Of a stretch of 64,000 nt of DNA, positions 23,105 to 35,009 are shown in pieces. The stretch is from Gentiana macrophylla (Eukaryota > Streptophyta > Magnoliopsida > Gentianales > Gentianaceae): the NCBI GenBank assembly GCA_026214975.1, contig CM047810.1, positions 93,946,316-94,010,315 on the forward strand, read 5' to 3'. The notes beneath the pieces are model-generated. The model was not told the origin of the DNA and did not search any database. It was given only the letters and a program-made list of their open reading frames with translations. Every line of letters begins with the position of its first letter. Position 1 is the first letter of the stretch. The position numbers and the translations under genes were made by a program.

Positions 23105-23643
23105 TTCTTCATTCTAGGCCATGAAGTGTCTCCTCTTTGCCACCTATGATTCTATCACGCTGCAGCTTATTCCACCAAGTATAAGCATCTCCCTCCATTT
23201 TATACAAAACAATTCCACACTTCAGGTGTAACGGTGGTTTCACTTCCTCAAAGAAATCTTCAAAATCATCTACCCAACTAATAAAATCTTTGGTGTGCCA
23301 AGTTCCATCAAAAGCGGCAAATCTCTCTTCAATCTCACTATTATGGACTCCGATTCAGAATTTCTGCGGTAAACCCTAAGAAAAGGAGCTTCCTTTTCTT
23401 CGTACTTGCGAAACAGCATTCAACTTCGTCAAAGTTAGAAGTAAAACCAACAGGCTTCAAACATTGTTGTTCACCGATCGATCTTCGAGGAAAAACTCGT
23501 TCCATGCCGTGAACCACTTGTCTGATTTTCCTCTCTTCGTGTTTCAGTCCATGTGGCAACTCCATTGTAAAAGTATTCTGAGAGATCTTCGAATCACGAA
23601 CATCGTCGCAGATCCGACAGCTCCTTCCGTCGAATTCAGCCAT
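23105..23643 (-). pseudogene. gag: Gypsy Gag (retrotrans_gag), frameshifted
   Basis: The start codon at 23643 (MAEFDGRSCRICDD) lies about 20 bp after the PBS. A frame change near 23345 leads into the capsid core: FDGTWHTKDFISWVDDFE, then MEGDAYTWWNKLQ near 23170, the conserved W-W-x-x-L signature of plant Ty3/gypsy capsids. Gag would form the virus-like particle. It ends with stops near 23100, with no zinc knuckle and no pol. Confidence 0.75.
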
Positions 23644-23907
23644 CAACGAGTGAAGGAGAAACCTTGTCTCTGATACCAAATAAAGTAGAAGTCTATAAAA
23701 GAAAAAATAAGATAACAAAATTTCAATCCAAGCCTCCAAAGCTTTCACGGATAAAACAAGATAATTTTGATTACAAGATGATTATTAACAGAGGATTTAA
23801 ATTTATTTATGTGCTAGAAGTTCCATTTGGTAAAACCTAAACTTAAAAATCTCAATAGCTAATTACTTAATTAAAACGGTAATAAAAATAATGATGTCCC
23901 TATGTCA

Positions 23908-24185
23908 TAAGATATAGAAAGTAAGCAAATAAAGGTTATTTTAAGAAAATTAATCAAATATAGGGTTATGACACAACATTTTCCATGTAGCTAAGATTAC
24001 GAACATCAAATTACTCATGACCATGTCAAAAATTAAAGGATGGCACCTAGAACAACTTGATATGAACACATCTTTCATACATGGGGATTTTCGATGAGGA
24101 GGTCTACATGGTACTACCTTCAGGCTTGCACCTTCTGCGAAATTCTGTTAGAAGAGCCGTTGCTCAAGTGCCAAAGTGTTTAAAT
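23908..24185 (+). pseudogene. pol: Copia reverse transcriptase fragment, right copy plus continuation
   Basis: Repeats the 182 bp of 20187-20368 and then continues with the expected next RT residues, DEEVYMVLPSG (24094-24126), after one extra T. The frame HVAKITNIKLLMTMSKIKGW is intact here. This side shows several G-to-A type changes compared with the left copy (R to K, A to T). It is the other half of the copia pol gene that the gypsy-like element interrupts. Confidence 0.75.
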
Positions 24186-24800
24186 GTTTATAAGTGAATA
24201 TAGAGCTACACAGATCACTATAAGATTGAGCTGAAATTATCAAGTTGATAGAGTTAATTTCATTGTTTGAACTCTAATGATAGCTGAATTAAGATGTTCT
24301 TCGATGACTTGAAGCTCATGCTTTGTAGTGACGCTCCATTCCCAGAAACCGAATCCTTATCCAGAAATACGCCCGGAAATTTAAGCCTCGTAAAACAATA
24401 TCATCAGAGTAAAGCGTAAATTTAAAATTAAAGAAATGACTCGGGAATGTCAAAAGACACAAAAACGAATCGACCAGTTCAACTCCTCGTCTAAGACAGA
24501 ATGACAGAACAACGATATAAAGGTTGTTACAACTATTACAATCTCAATGAAAGAAAAGTATAAGTCTAGGAATCCTCAACAATTACATGTTTATCCTCTC
24601 AAAACAATATTAAAGTGCGTAAAATAAAATGTAGCATGCTCCGTCGAAGCATCCCAAGCTCATACATCGTCTCCGTCATGGCCGTCATCATATCTGATCC
24701 GAACTCATCATCCCCCAATCACCTTCTCGAGGTGAGAACAGTAATAAGTGGTAAGTACAATTGTACTCAGTAAGAAGTAGAAAAATCGGAATATATAACA

Positions 24801-24833
<33 letters not shown>

Positions 24834-25366
24834 CATATATATATGTATATATATACATATATATATGTATATAACATGTATAAATCAACAAAAACTACCA
24901 CGTAGGTTGTAATAAAAGAGCTCACTCTCCCTCTACTAGCTCCGTTAGTAAAATCTCATCCAAGTAAGTTTGTTACGTTATAACTCAAGGGCATGATGCT
25001 AGAATGATGGGTCTGCACCGGGACAAGGTCAGCACCTCATATGGCACGGACTTTTCCGTGTGGAAGATTACACGAGTCTGTTTGGCATCAAACCAAGTAA
25101 AGGTGTAATAGTTCCATGCTAGGAAGTATAAATGTGTGTTACCGAGAGTTACAACGTTTTAGCTTTTAGACACACAATTATGTATTTACAAATTTAAATT
25201 CTTAAAGCCTAGGTTCATTCACGTATTGATCGCGTGTAAGTCGCTTAATACTAGCAAGAGGACTAGGTCAATCGTAGTATAACAAGGGCGAGTCAATGTC
25301 GATCTCACAGAGACTATTATTTAAATAAGTTAAACACAACCACAATTCATAAGTCAACCGGATAGG

Positions 25367-27305
25367 TGTTAGGAAATCTATGCGGGAACGCAGCGGAATT
25401 CAAAATTTTATTTCCTTTGACCAGGATAAACTTTGTTTAAGCAATAAACAAATAAGCTAGTAGACGGTGGTTACCTTGCTTGATCTAAAAGATCGACGCT
25501 TTGACCGTCTAAGGAGAGTAGTGATGCACGGAGTCGCCCAAGTGTTCGGGCTCCACCGGTGATTCACACGAACAGCTTTCCGGAATCCCATCATGGATTG
25601 CTACCAGAAAAACTCGGTTGTTAGACCGACATTTTCTCTCTCTCAAATCTCTCCCTAAAAAGCTCTCTATTTTTCACAAGAATTATTAGCTCTTGGAATT
25701 GTGATCTACAAAAGAGCTAGCCAACCCCTTTCTTATATAGGTGAAAGTGGCACCCCTTTATGTCCTAATCTGATTATGAGAAGCTTCCTAGAAGATAGAG
25801 GAGAAAGAAAACATTTTCCTAATAAAATAAGGAAAATACATCTGATTGATTTATCTCATTTAATTAATATCTTATATTAAATATTTCCAAGATATTGTCA
25901 ATATCTAATATTGACTATCTTTATTATATTACCATAAATCAATTTACACATGTGTGCAAATCTATACACATTAATATCTAATTATAATATAATGCCATAA
26001 TTGACTAGTCTTGCAAGATCTTTGTGTATCAATATACACAAAAACATACGCACCATATATATGCACATATATACCTAATTAGTCAACATGAATAATATGA
26101 TACTATGATTAATTAATTGGCAAAATACATGTATATCACATATATATATTTTTCGACATATACATCAACTTATGTATATTTAATTAATCAACATAATTAA
26201 TATCTTGTATTTAATTTATTCACAATAAATAAATACCACTATATTAATTTATCACTATAACCTTTATAGCATGAGATAAATTCTTTCCTTATTTGGTTAT
26301 CAACTATAACCACATTTTAATCCGGCTGGATGTTCTTATGTGTGTGACCCGATAGGCTTCCGAATATGTTGGCCGTAGACACAAAGGAAAAATTTTGAAA
26401 ATGCCCTTCATGCCTAAGGATCACGGGATAGCGTCTAGCAACACATCGTGACCCCCAATCATCGGAAGAGTCAAATGCAATGACTACTACCTTTCGTAGC
26501 TTGATTATCGTAAATAGAATCTATCATCGTAATAATATACATACAGTTGTTCGTCGAGTGTCAAACATCAACGACCGTATCTTATAATATGGATATCATG
26601 CTCTCTCGAAATAAGTCATTTACTTCCACTTTGCAAAGATTCACAAGAGTAAGACATTCCTTATAAGAAGGCCCTTTCGGATATTCACCCCTATGGATAG
26701 GGTACGCGATTTCTAGACGAACAAACATGTATACTCCGCATGCTTCAGTATCACACCCAATCACTACCGCATGATCGCCCCATGGCTAGGGGAAACCTCA
26801 TTAGTGTCAAAGCATGAAAATCCACACATTGATGTCATGTAGACTCTGGTCCTAAGGATAATTACACAAATGTCACATAGTGTGACATTTAACAGTGTAA
26901 GTAGGGCAGTCTAACGTACGCATTCTCTATACACGTCCACATACAGTCCAAGTGTCTCTACACTTCGATAGACGAGATCTAACCATGCCCTTAAAGACAG
27001 AAGACATCTAATACGTGCTAGCCTGTTTGTACTATCAATACCCTGTTTAAAAGTACATCAGCCTAGAGACATTTAAGTATCAAACTTATTAAAGTGATTA
27101 GAGATATCATCAACCATAATCGTCTATCATAGTTTCTCTATCACAGTTTAATACTAAGGACGCTATCATATAACAATTCATAATTGGTTCTTTAAAAGAA
27201 CAAATATATGACAACATAAAAGTCATTTATCATATGTATAAACATAAAATAATAGTAGAAATTATCCCCGTCCAACCTGATTGGGTTTAGGACACTATTT
27301 CAACA
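25367..27305 (-). mobile_element. Solo copia LTR (Angela-like), 1,939 bp
   Basis: Minus strand: TGTTGAAATAGTGTCC to GATTTCCTAACA, TG/CA ends. Perfect 5-bp target duplication ATAGG at 25362-25366 and 27306-27310; the uninterrupted partner LTR has a single ATAGG at 58841. No internal region, PBS or PPT, so the element has been reduced to one LTR by recombination. TATA-like CTATATAAG (RC, about 25733-25741). Related to the truncated LTR at 17680-18231. Confidence 0.92.
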
Positions 27306-29378
27306 ATAGGGTGGTCATTGACAAACATAAATAAACAGTAAATAAAATAGATGCAAATAAACCAATAGTCAATCATATATTGAAAAGGCATTAACCAAAC
27401 TATTCACAACTAATCTCCCTGTAATCCTTATCTGATTCATATTTGTAATAAGCTACGGGTGCAGTCTCCTAACGTTATCTACTTCCACTGTAAGGACAAC
27501 AGACAACCTATGTGCATTTAACCTTCTTACTTGGTTGTATTAACCCACACGCAATAAGTTCTAGAGAGTGCCGGCTCATTTCCGAGAACCTCCCTAAGCA
27601 GCTATTGACTATGACTATCACGTTCCTAGAGATCGATCCCGACTATGTCCTAACTAAAACTTCACTAACAGTCCTTCATGTTAATTTACGATGACATGCA
27701 ATTAGGTGATCAGGCTAAAAAAACATGTAAATTAGATTTGTCGATCAACGTAGCCGACGCCGAACCACAGAATTAGGATTTACTAAGTGTCTCGATTAGT
27801 CGATAAAGACCGTCGTCTAATCGGGAGAACGAAACCCATAATTCTGCGAATAATATGAACGAATTGAATAATAAAGATTAAGGTTCGTTTAATCAATTCA
27901 TAGTTGATTACATGCAAACATAGTCAAGATCTATCACAAGAACAATAATGAATCTAAGACACGAAATAAAATACTGGAATAGATCTTACCCGTAATGAAG
28001 AACATATCTACTCCTCAATTCTCTCTCCCTCCGGTGATTTGAATCGATCCATGAAGATCGTAAACCAAGCAGAATTCAATAATGAAAGATTCATGATTTA
28101 TTTGCAATAAGAGAAAAAGAGAAAAGAAAATAAGACTTTATTCACCAAAGGACTACATTGTATCTAGTTGATGGATGAATAAGATGAGGAATGGATGAAT
28201 GAATTATTTGTTACAAATCCACAGTTCTAATGACCTTATATAGGTGTATAAACCGACTTAGGGTAAAACCTAATCCGTGGCAGACAAGAAAACATGTTCT
28301 GGAAGATTCTGGGAGGCTCGATTAGTCGGCGGCAATACTTTTTCTTATGCCGACTTAACTTGGAAGGTTCTGGAATGTCCAAGGCCCAATCCTTCTGTCT
28401 AGTCCACTTCAGATTCCGTTCGTAATGCTAGGCCCAAGTTTTGTTACCGATCCTATTCTCTGGTCCAATCTCCACTCGAAACACTTCACCCTTCATCTCC
28501 GTTCACTTATTTATCAGTTGACTCCCAAATGATCACTACTAGAATTTTCCGGATTTGTGACGGTGGTTTTCGTCGCAAATTCGTCACAAACGAGCGTTCT
28601 TGATGAATTTGCGACGCAACTTATTTCCGTCACAGAACACCCCGTTGCAATTTTTTGAGTCGAAATCAACCTTGTCACTAAGTTTTGTGAGAAAATTGTG
28701 ACAAAAGCTATACTTTGTGGCACAACTGTGACAAGATTTTTTGTGATAAATCTACGACAGCATTCATAATTTGGGACGAACGTGTGACGGAATTTCGCAA
28801 CAGGTTTGTGATAGAACGTTGTGCCAAAGTTGCTACGTAAGATAACGACAAATTTGTGACAAACGACTGCGACAAGTTTGTGACCAAATATATTAACAGA
28901 ATTGTGACAATCTTCTATCACAAGTATGAAATAAATTTGTGACGAATGCTTGCGACAAAATTATAACCAAGTGTTGTGACAATTATACCACCAAATATTA
29001 GTGATAGTTTTCTGTTGAATTCTAAAATAAATTTGTGATAGCAGTCTACGATAAATTTGTGACCAAACAAATCAATATATTCGAAATGATTTTAGGATCA
29101 CATTTATATTCATATTTTTATATAAAAAATTATATCTAGTAGTACAAATGCACTTCAAACAATTGAAACGCATACAAAATCATAAAACAAAAAGAACCAA
29201 AAACATTTGATCCATAGTAAAAAAGCATCTTCAACATGAAATCAAAAAAATTCGTAATTAGTTGACAATTTCGATAAACTAATGTTTTTTTCACTACAAA
29301 CAACTCGATTTCTTGTGAACGAGCAATGTTCTTTAGAACCATATTGAGTAGTGCATCACATTCGGAATATCGACGGTC

Positions 29379-29591
29379 TCACTCAACGTCACGACTTCTT
29401 CCTTCTTCCCACATCTTTTGTAGCTCATACTTTTCTTGAGTTAATTGTGTAAACTGTTCAGTAAGCTCTTGGACATGAGGATCTGGCACCTGAGGAATCG
29501 GAGTAGAATGAAAAGACGATGAAATGTACTTTCCAGTTAAGTTCCCCAAATCGGATGCATGGTTATGTCGTGAACCTATCATAATTTGCAC
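29379..29591 (-). pseudogene. Possible C-terminal fragment of a CACTA-encoded protein
   Basis: A 70-codon frame with PDPHVQELTEQFTQLTQEK, a short coiled-coil resembling the C-terminal helix of plant Ptta/En/Spm-type transposon proteins. Nothing upstream on the same strand is clearly coding. Assignment is tentative and rests on context inside a CACTA element. Confidence 0.35.
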
Positions 29592-31671
29592 AAGTAAGAT
29601 GTGAAGCCTATTAAGAAAAAAATCCCCATTCCTAATCTCCTATTTAGTTCATCTCCAAAAATAAAATAAAAAAATTATATCTCTTCACATCAGACGCATG
29701 ACAAAAGTCCTAAGAGATCACTCAATTGAAATGCTAACATAATACTATCTCAGAGAATAATCATCCAAGGAGACAACGAAAACATCTTGAAAACAAATCT
29801 AAAGCTAGGATTTTGAACATGTTTGACAATCATTCTACACCTCAACCATTAATAAAACGGGATTCAAGGTTAACATGACAATATGACATTGAACGACCTC
29901 ATACCCGATTAGAGAAAAGATTCGCTTTCGTCATGTTTTAGAACAGAGCCAATTAAAATTCTTCCTGCATATCAACAAAAGAAGTATGAGGAACATAAAT
30001 AAATAAAAAGATCCACACAGGCAAAGAACAAATTCTGAAATCTTATCTACGCGACCATTCAAATAATAAGTAGCATTCCTAGTGCAATGCGTTAGGACAA
30101 ACCTTGATTGTCACCATCATCGACCAAAGAACCGTTGATGCTCTTGAATAGCTCACATAGTGCTTCGGTTTCACTAACACTGACTACAAGTCTACAAATA
30201 ACATTGAAGAAAAGATATTTACAATGGCCATAAATAGGATCTTAGTCACCCATATATTTACCAATCTCAGTTCCATTTTCAATACATATACCCATACAGG
30301 AAAATGAATCGAAATCAACATTTCAATAACCATTCTCATACCCAAGTGTAAGACAAAGAAAGAATCCAACAATAGGACAAAGACATGTGATGCATATAAA
30401 AAGGCATTTAAGGCCAACAAGTCAATCAAAATTCATGTTTAACAACTTGAGGAATACAACACAGTCAGAAAGCAAGGATATACAATAGACTAGCCTAATG
30501 CAACAAGGTAGATTCAGAGCTTCTGGATCAACATAGCAGCAAACTAACATACACAAGCAGCTTCCATGTCTAACATCCAAACAAAAGTCAATCATCAATA
30601 TCTCAGGACTAATGCATGTAAAACCAAAACCTTCATCCTTCTTCGAGCAAAAACATTACAAAGATCACAACAAAGCGTCATCACATCAAAAAAGAACAAA
30701 TCACTGCTTTTAGATAAAGATGTAACACCTTGTAAAGTAATGTAACATCAACTACTCCAGAAGCACGGGTAATGGCATTTAAGCTTTCCTTTCACAATGA
30801 CAAAATGACTAATATCCTGGGTCACGGTGCTTACAAATAGTAACTTGTTCCATATCTTTCTATGTATCTACATTTACCCTTCCTTTCACTTGTCTCCTGT
30901 ACATATTTTTTTAGGATATAATGTATGCCTCAATATTGTTTAGACACTAAATTTAGTTACTAAATTCAATGTAATTTCGCCAAACACAAAAGAGAATAAC
31001 ATGAAAAAATCTATTCTTTATTGTTCTGGCATTAGTCGTCAAGTAGAACGGAAATTTGCAACAAATTCAGGTATTAACATTCAAATGCACCAAAAGATCT
31101 AATCTTGGCATTCATTTCCAACAAAATCATGTCAACTTTGGGATAAAATCAAGAAATTATATAAGCCCTTCCAAATATTGTACGTTATAGCAAATATAGT
31201 GATAGGATAAAGGGAGCTTTCAATTATTGTGCTGTACTAAGATTCAGGAAGCTTACCGCGGGTTAAGGTGCGCTCTTTCTCAAAGTGCCATTAGAACATC
31301 GGCATCGGAGATTGAAGAAGACGATTTTCTGGTTGTTCGAGAAGGCGGTGATGGCAAATGGACGGAACAGAGACTTTGATGGTGGCGGCTTTTAGGGTTT
31401 CGGCTACGGTGGGATGGAGATTTAAGGCATTGATACAAACATCGTGCTTACATTGAGTCACCGGTCGGTGTACTTCACGGCAACGGCAGCTTTATGACCG
31501 GAAAGCGAGCTTCACAGCAGGCAGAGTGAAGACGAAGGTTTTTTTATTGGAGGAGGGGGAGGAGGCTATTGGATTTAGGGTCGGAAATGAATTTTGGATG
31601 CAGTATGATTTTTAATTCAAAAAAAATTCTTTTTACGGTTAAAAACTTATTTTGCTGAGATTTTTTTAGGA

Positions 31672-31988
31672 TTCTTTTGGCACACCCTAATTACTTTTGG
31701 CATTATATTAATCCATGTACTCTAAAAAATTATTTCGGCACCCGGTGATTTTTTATAAAGGGAACGTCGGTGCCACTGGTGTTCCTTGTTGAACACTAAG
31801 AAACACTAGTGACACTGACATTCCTTTTATAAAAGTGTTACAATTTAGAAACGTCAGTCCACGATTTTCCACGGGTGTTCCTTGTTGAACACCATGTTCA
31901 ACAAAGAACACCAGTGGCACCGACGTTTTTTCATCCGAAAAAATAATCAAAAAATGGGTGACAAAAGTAATTAGGTGTGTGCCAATAG
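31672..31988. mobile_element. Foldback MITE inside the CACTA element
   Basis: Terminal inverted repeats of about 30 bp: TTCTTTTGGCACACCCTAAT at the left and ATTAGGTGTGTGCCAATAGA at the right, continuing into ACTTTTG/CAAAAGT. A second inverted pair lies inside (GTCGGTGCCACTGGTGTTC near 31766 against GAACACCAGTGGCACCGAC near 31906), so most of the element can fold back. Length about 317 bp; target duplication not certain. Confidence 0.75.
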
Positions 31989-33424
31989 AACCCGCCTTTT
32001 TTTACAATATAGAAGTGAGCTCCACTGCCATGTCATCTCCAGATCAGATCCACATCAGGTTGTGTATTAGGTTGTGGCTCCCCTATTGTGGTTGTAGCAT
32101 TGGTGTTTCAGACTTTTTACCCTACCAGTTTGATTAATACCTACCCGGGTAGCGGTGTAGTGGTTTGACCGGTGGGTTTAACGAGCCATTGGCTTCCTTA
32201 CACCATAGTTATCAGACGTGGCTCAGTCATTGACCTGACAAAACCACTAGGTCACTTGGTTATTGGTTCAACCATTGAGTCACCAGTTGAACCGGTGGAT
32301 TATGTGTAGTAAATAATATATTATATCTTGAGAATATACATTTTGATAATTAATAGTCAATAAAATACTGATATTAACTTATGTATCATCTTTTAAGTTA
32401 TCATTTTAGAGTGTCAAATTATAGTTTATTATTAAAGAATATGCTGGGTAGTGTAAATTTAAACTATATCTGATTTAGGAGAGTTTAATAATTTTAGGGA
32501 TGAGATTTTCGCCTCACAATTGCTTGTAAAAAAATTATATTTTGTTACTAACCATCAAAATATTGTCACAAATTCCTGATAAAATATATTTCTGAAAAAA
32601 GGATGTGGACACCTATTCCAATTAGCAAAGAATTAGCTATGATAAATTTTGTGACCAATCTAGTTTATCACATATTTGTGACAAAAAGGTGTTGAGACAA
32701 TGAAGGTTTGTGACAAAATAGTCGCCAAATTCTTGTCACACACGTATTTTGTCACAAATGGGTCACAAGTTCTAATACAATATTTATTTTTGTGATTTGT
32801 CACTAAACAATTGAAACTTTGTCACAAATCACCAACGAAATATTTTCACAACTTTTTCGTCACAAAATTCTCGTCACTAATTAATGGGTAAAAAGATGTG
32901 GGCCAAAATTTCCAATAGTAACGAATTAGCTACAATATTTTTTGCGATGAAAACACTTTATCATAGATTTGTCACAAAATATGGCGCTGAAATTTGGCGC
33001 AAATATTTGCAACAAAATGGTGACAAAAAGTTTGCGACGTACATTTTTGGTCGCATTGTCATCATGATTCGTGGTAAAAATAATTTTTTATATTTTGTCT
33101 CAAAATAGTAGCAAATATGTCGCAAATTAGTGACGAAATATTTGTGTCACAAATTTCCGTCACAAATCCGCGAAATTCTAGTAGTGGATGCTCCAAACAC
33201 TCATTCATCTATCAATAAAATCATAACACATATAGTAGCTTCTATTTATGGCAAATAGCGCATAAAATACACGGTTAATATGCATAATACCAATTTAGTC
33301 ACCCCGGACGTGGCTTAATCACATTTAGCTAATTAACCCCTGATTTCATACATAATACACCCATTGAGAACATAAATTCGGGGTAGATTGATGGTAAAAT
33401 ATGATATCAAGTTGACCGTCATCA

Positions 33425-33440
33425 ACTACCCCCCACTTAG
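33425..33440 (-). other. Polypurine tract of the gypsy element
   Basis: CTAAGTGGGGGGTAGT on the minus strand abuts the start of the 3' LTR. Upstream is GCTCAGGACGATCAAAAG, the conserved sequence seen before the PPT in many plant Tat/Retand elements. Confidence 0.8.
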
Positions 33441-34261
33441 CTTTTGATCGTCCTGAGCAAAAACCAAATCAAACAAATCCTGTAAACAATTACAAACTAA
33501 TTAAAAACAGACTCTTTCAAGAAATCTAAATAAGACGAGGGTCAACACATATCCATCAGTAATCCGTTAAGCACTATCTCGTAGTAGAACCGACGTGTGT
33601 GTGAATAACTCTCAAACAACAGTGACGCAGACATAATCACATTATATCAATAAGGATTTTAGGCAAAACATGCATCATTCACACATCCATAAGTTCCCCA
33701 TTAAATATCACCTACCAATGCATCAATGTGTTGTGTGATAATCTTTTGTGATAATGCATTCAAGAAAAGAAGAAAGTTATAGCGACCCACAACCTTTACT
33801 TATCAATGTGCACACTCGCTCTTCTTGCCTTCAAACTCAGGCAAATAACATGAAACCTTACTTGGGTCAGCGGACTTGAGGACCGAGTATTACTCTTAGG
33901 TCCTCGTTTGTTTCATTTTTTATGTGAAGGTCGTGCCCTTTTTGCTACGAGTTCGCTTCCCTCATTGCCTTTATTTTTATTTTTTTTCATAAATATATAT
34001 TTTTTTGGTAGATTTCTCACTATTATTTTTTTCTCCCACTCTCGCAAGCCTGTTGTATCCTGTTTTACCTTTTGTGACCTCATTGTTGCTACACTCATCC
34101 TACAACAATTGGTTAAAGTATATCCACCGATAAATATCGATTCTCGGTCTAAGATACTCTTCATCTTATCCAAATATTTCTCACTCAGATTACGTGCTCA
34201 AAAACTGAATGCAAATGGCAAAATAACAATTAATAAGTCACTACTTCATGCAACATAACAC

Positions 34262-35009
34262 ATTCTTCCATACTAAATTGAATAATGCGTCATCTATACT
34301 ACATACTGAAAGAGCAAGTTATATGTGATTAAAAGGCAAATTCCACAATAAGATAGATGATTAATAAACCACTACTTCAAATAGTTGACAAACCCCTTAC
34401 TCATCATTAATGAATTAAGTATGTAATTAAGCAGTTTCAATGGTTTAAGAACTCTATCTCATTCAATTCAGAAAATCAAAATTCACAAAAAATAAGTGGA
34501 TGTGTGTCTCAAATTTTGTTTTTCAAAATATGTGTTGTGCCTACCCCCACTTTAAAACTCAACATTGTCCCTAATGTGGAAAGTAAAGCAAAAAAAAGTA
34601 GGAAGAAGAAGAACACTTAGCTTTGGAAAATAGAAGAACTCAGCTAATTGTCTGAAGCGAATCATATCAGTGAACTGGAACAAAAGTTGTCTCATCCTAA
34701 GAACTAATCTGCACTAGGTTAGCTAATACAAACAATTCTTGCATAGACGCCATTAGTACCGCGAGACGGGAATATGTAACAAAATCATTATGTCACGTGG
34801 CAGTAAATAGCACAACTAAAAAGAAGAAGTACAATAAACAAATTAAGCCAATACATAAAAACTTTATCACCTAAACACAACAAAAAGACTAACTCCAAAT
34901 AAAAATAAAAAGACTCGAGACTCAAAATAATAATCGAATAATCATGCGAAATAAAAAAGACTCCCGCACATCCTTTGCTCAAAAGCCTTGGGAACATGGC
35001 GATGAAAAT
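34262..35009 (-). repeat. Gypsy internal segment X, first copy
   Basis: Almost the same as 44041-44781 and ends at the same copia insertion point (AAAAT, 35005-35009). It contains the motif whose minus strand reads AAAGTGGGGGTAGGCACA. No protein recognised. It marks the start of the 9.8-kb duplicated block. Confidence 0.9.

Larger units (their letters stand above)
20369..23907 (-). mobile_element. Short gypsy-like LTR element with a gag and a captured host-gene fragment in place of pol
   Basis: Short LTRs of about 190-230 bp lie at 20369-20559 and 23681-23907 (shared AAACAAGATAATTTTGATTA and ACAAGATGATTA). On the minus strand the 5' LTR is followed by a PBS, TTGGTATCAGAGACAAGG (23664-23680), and the 3' LTR is preceded by a purine tract, GAGAAGGGGGATGGAC (20560-20575). 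Inside are a gypsy Gag, an unrecognised frame and a transportin-like fragment. No protease, RT, RNase H or integrase is seen, so it depends on another element. Its flanks are the 182-bp copia RT repeat rather than a 5-bp duplication. Confidence 0.75.
28534..33186. mobile_element. CACTA (En/Spm, CMC) DNA transposon, 4,653 bp
   Basis: Ends with CACTACTAGAATTTTCCGG and its near-complement CGAAATTCTAGTAGTG, and is flanked by a 3-bp target duplication GAT (28531-28533 and 33187-33189), as expected for CACTA elements. Subterminal regions (28550-29090 and 32500-33186) are packed with TTTGTGAC/GTCACAAA units in both orientations, the class of sites bound by the accessory transposase in En/Spm. The interior has no recognisable transposase, so it is non-autonomous. 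It carries a foldback MITE at 31672-31988. Confidence 0.92.
25227..33424 (-). repeat. 3' LTR of the non-autonomous gypsy element, split by two insertions
   Basis: LTR sequence occupies 25227-25366, 27311-28533 and 33190-33424; the gaps are a solo copia LTR and a CACTA transposon. Intact-LTR length would be about 1.6 kb. A TATA-like block (RC of CCTTATATAGG, about 28233) marks the promoter. It lacks a 63-bp stretch (59068-59130) that is present in the partner LTR. Confidence 0.9.

Noticed and set aside
23341..23748. Whole 135-codon frame as a gene start at 23748
   Set aside because: The upstream part lies in the LTR and PBS; the likely Gag start is the ATG at 23643.
24688..24891. 67-codon frame rich in Tyr and Ile
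   Set aside because: Translation of a TA/CATA microsatellite inside the Tekay-like LTR.
28514..28921. 135-codon minus-strand frame at the CACTA edge
   Set aside because: Made of repeated GTCACAAA subterminal sites; the repeats, not selection, keep it open.
33908..34258. 116-codon plus-strand frame in the gypsy interior
   Set aside because: T-rich, hydrophobic by composition, no domain, and on the strand opposite to the element.
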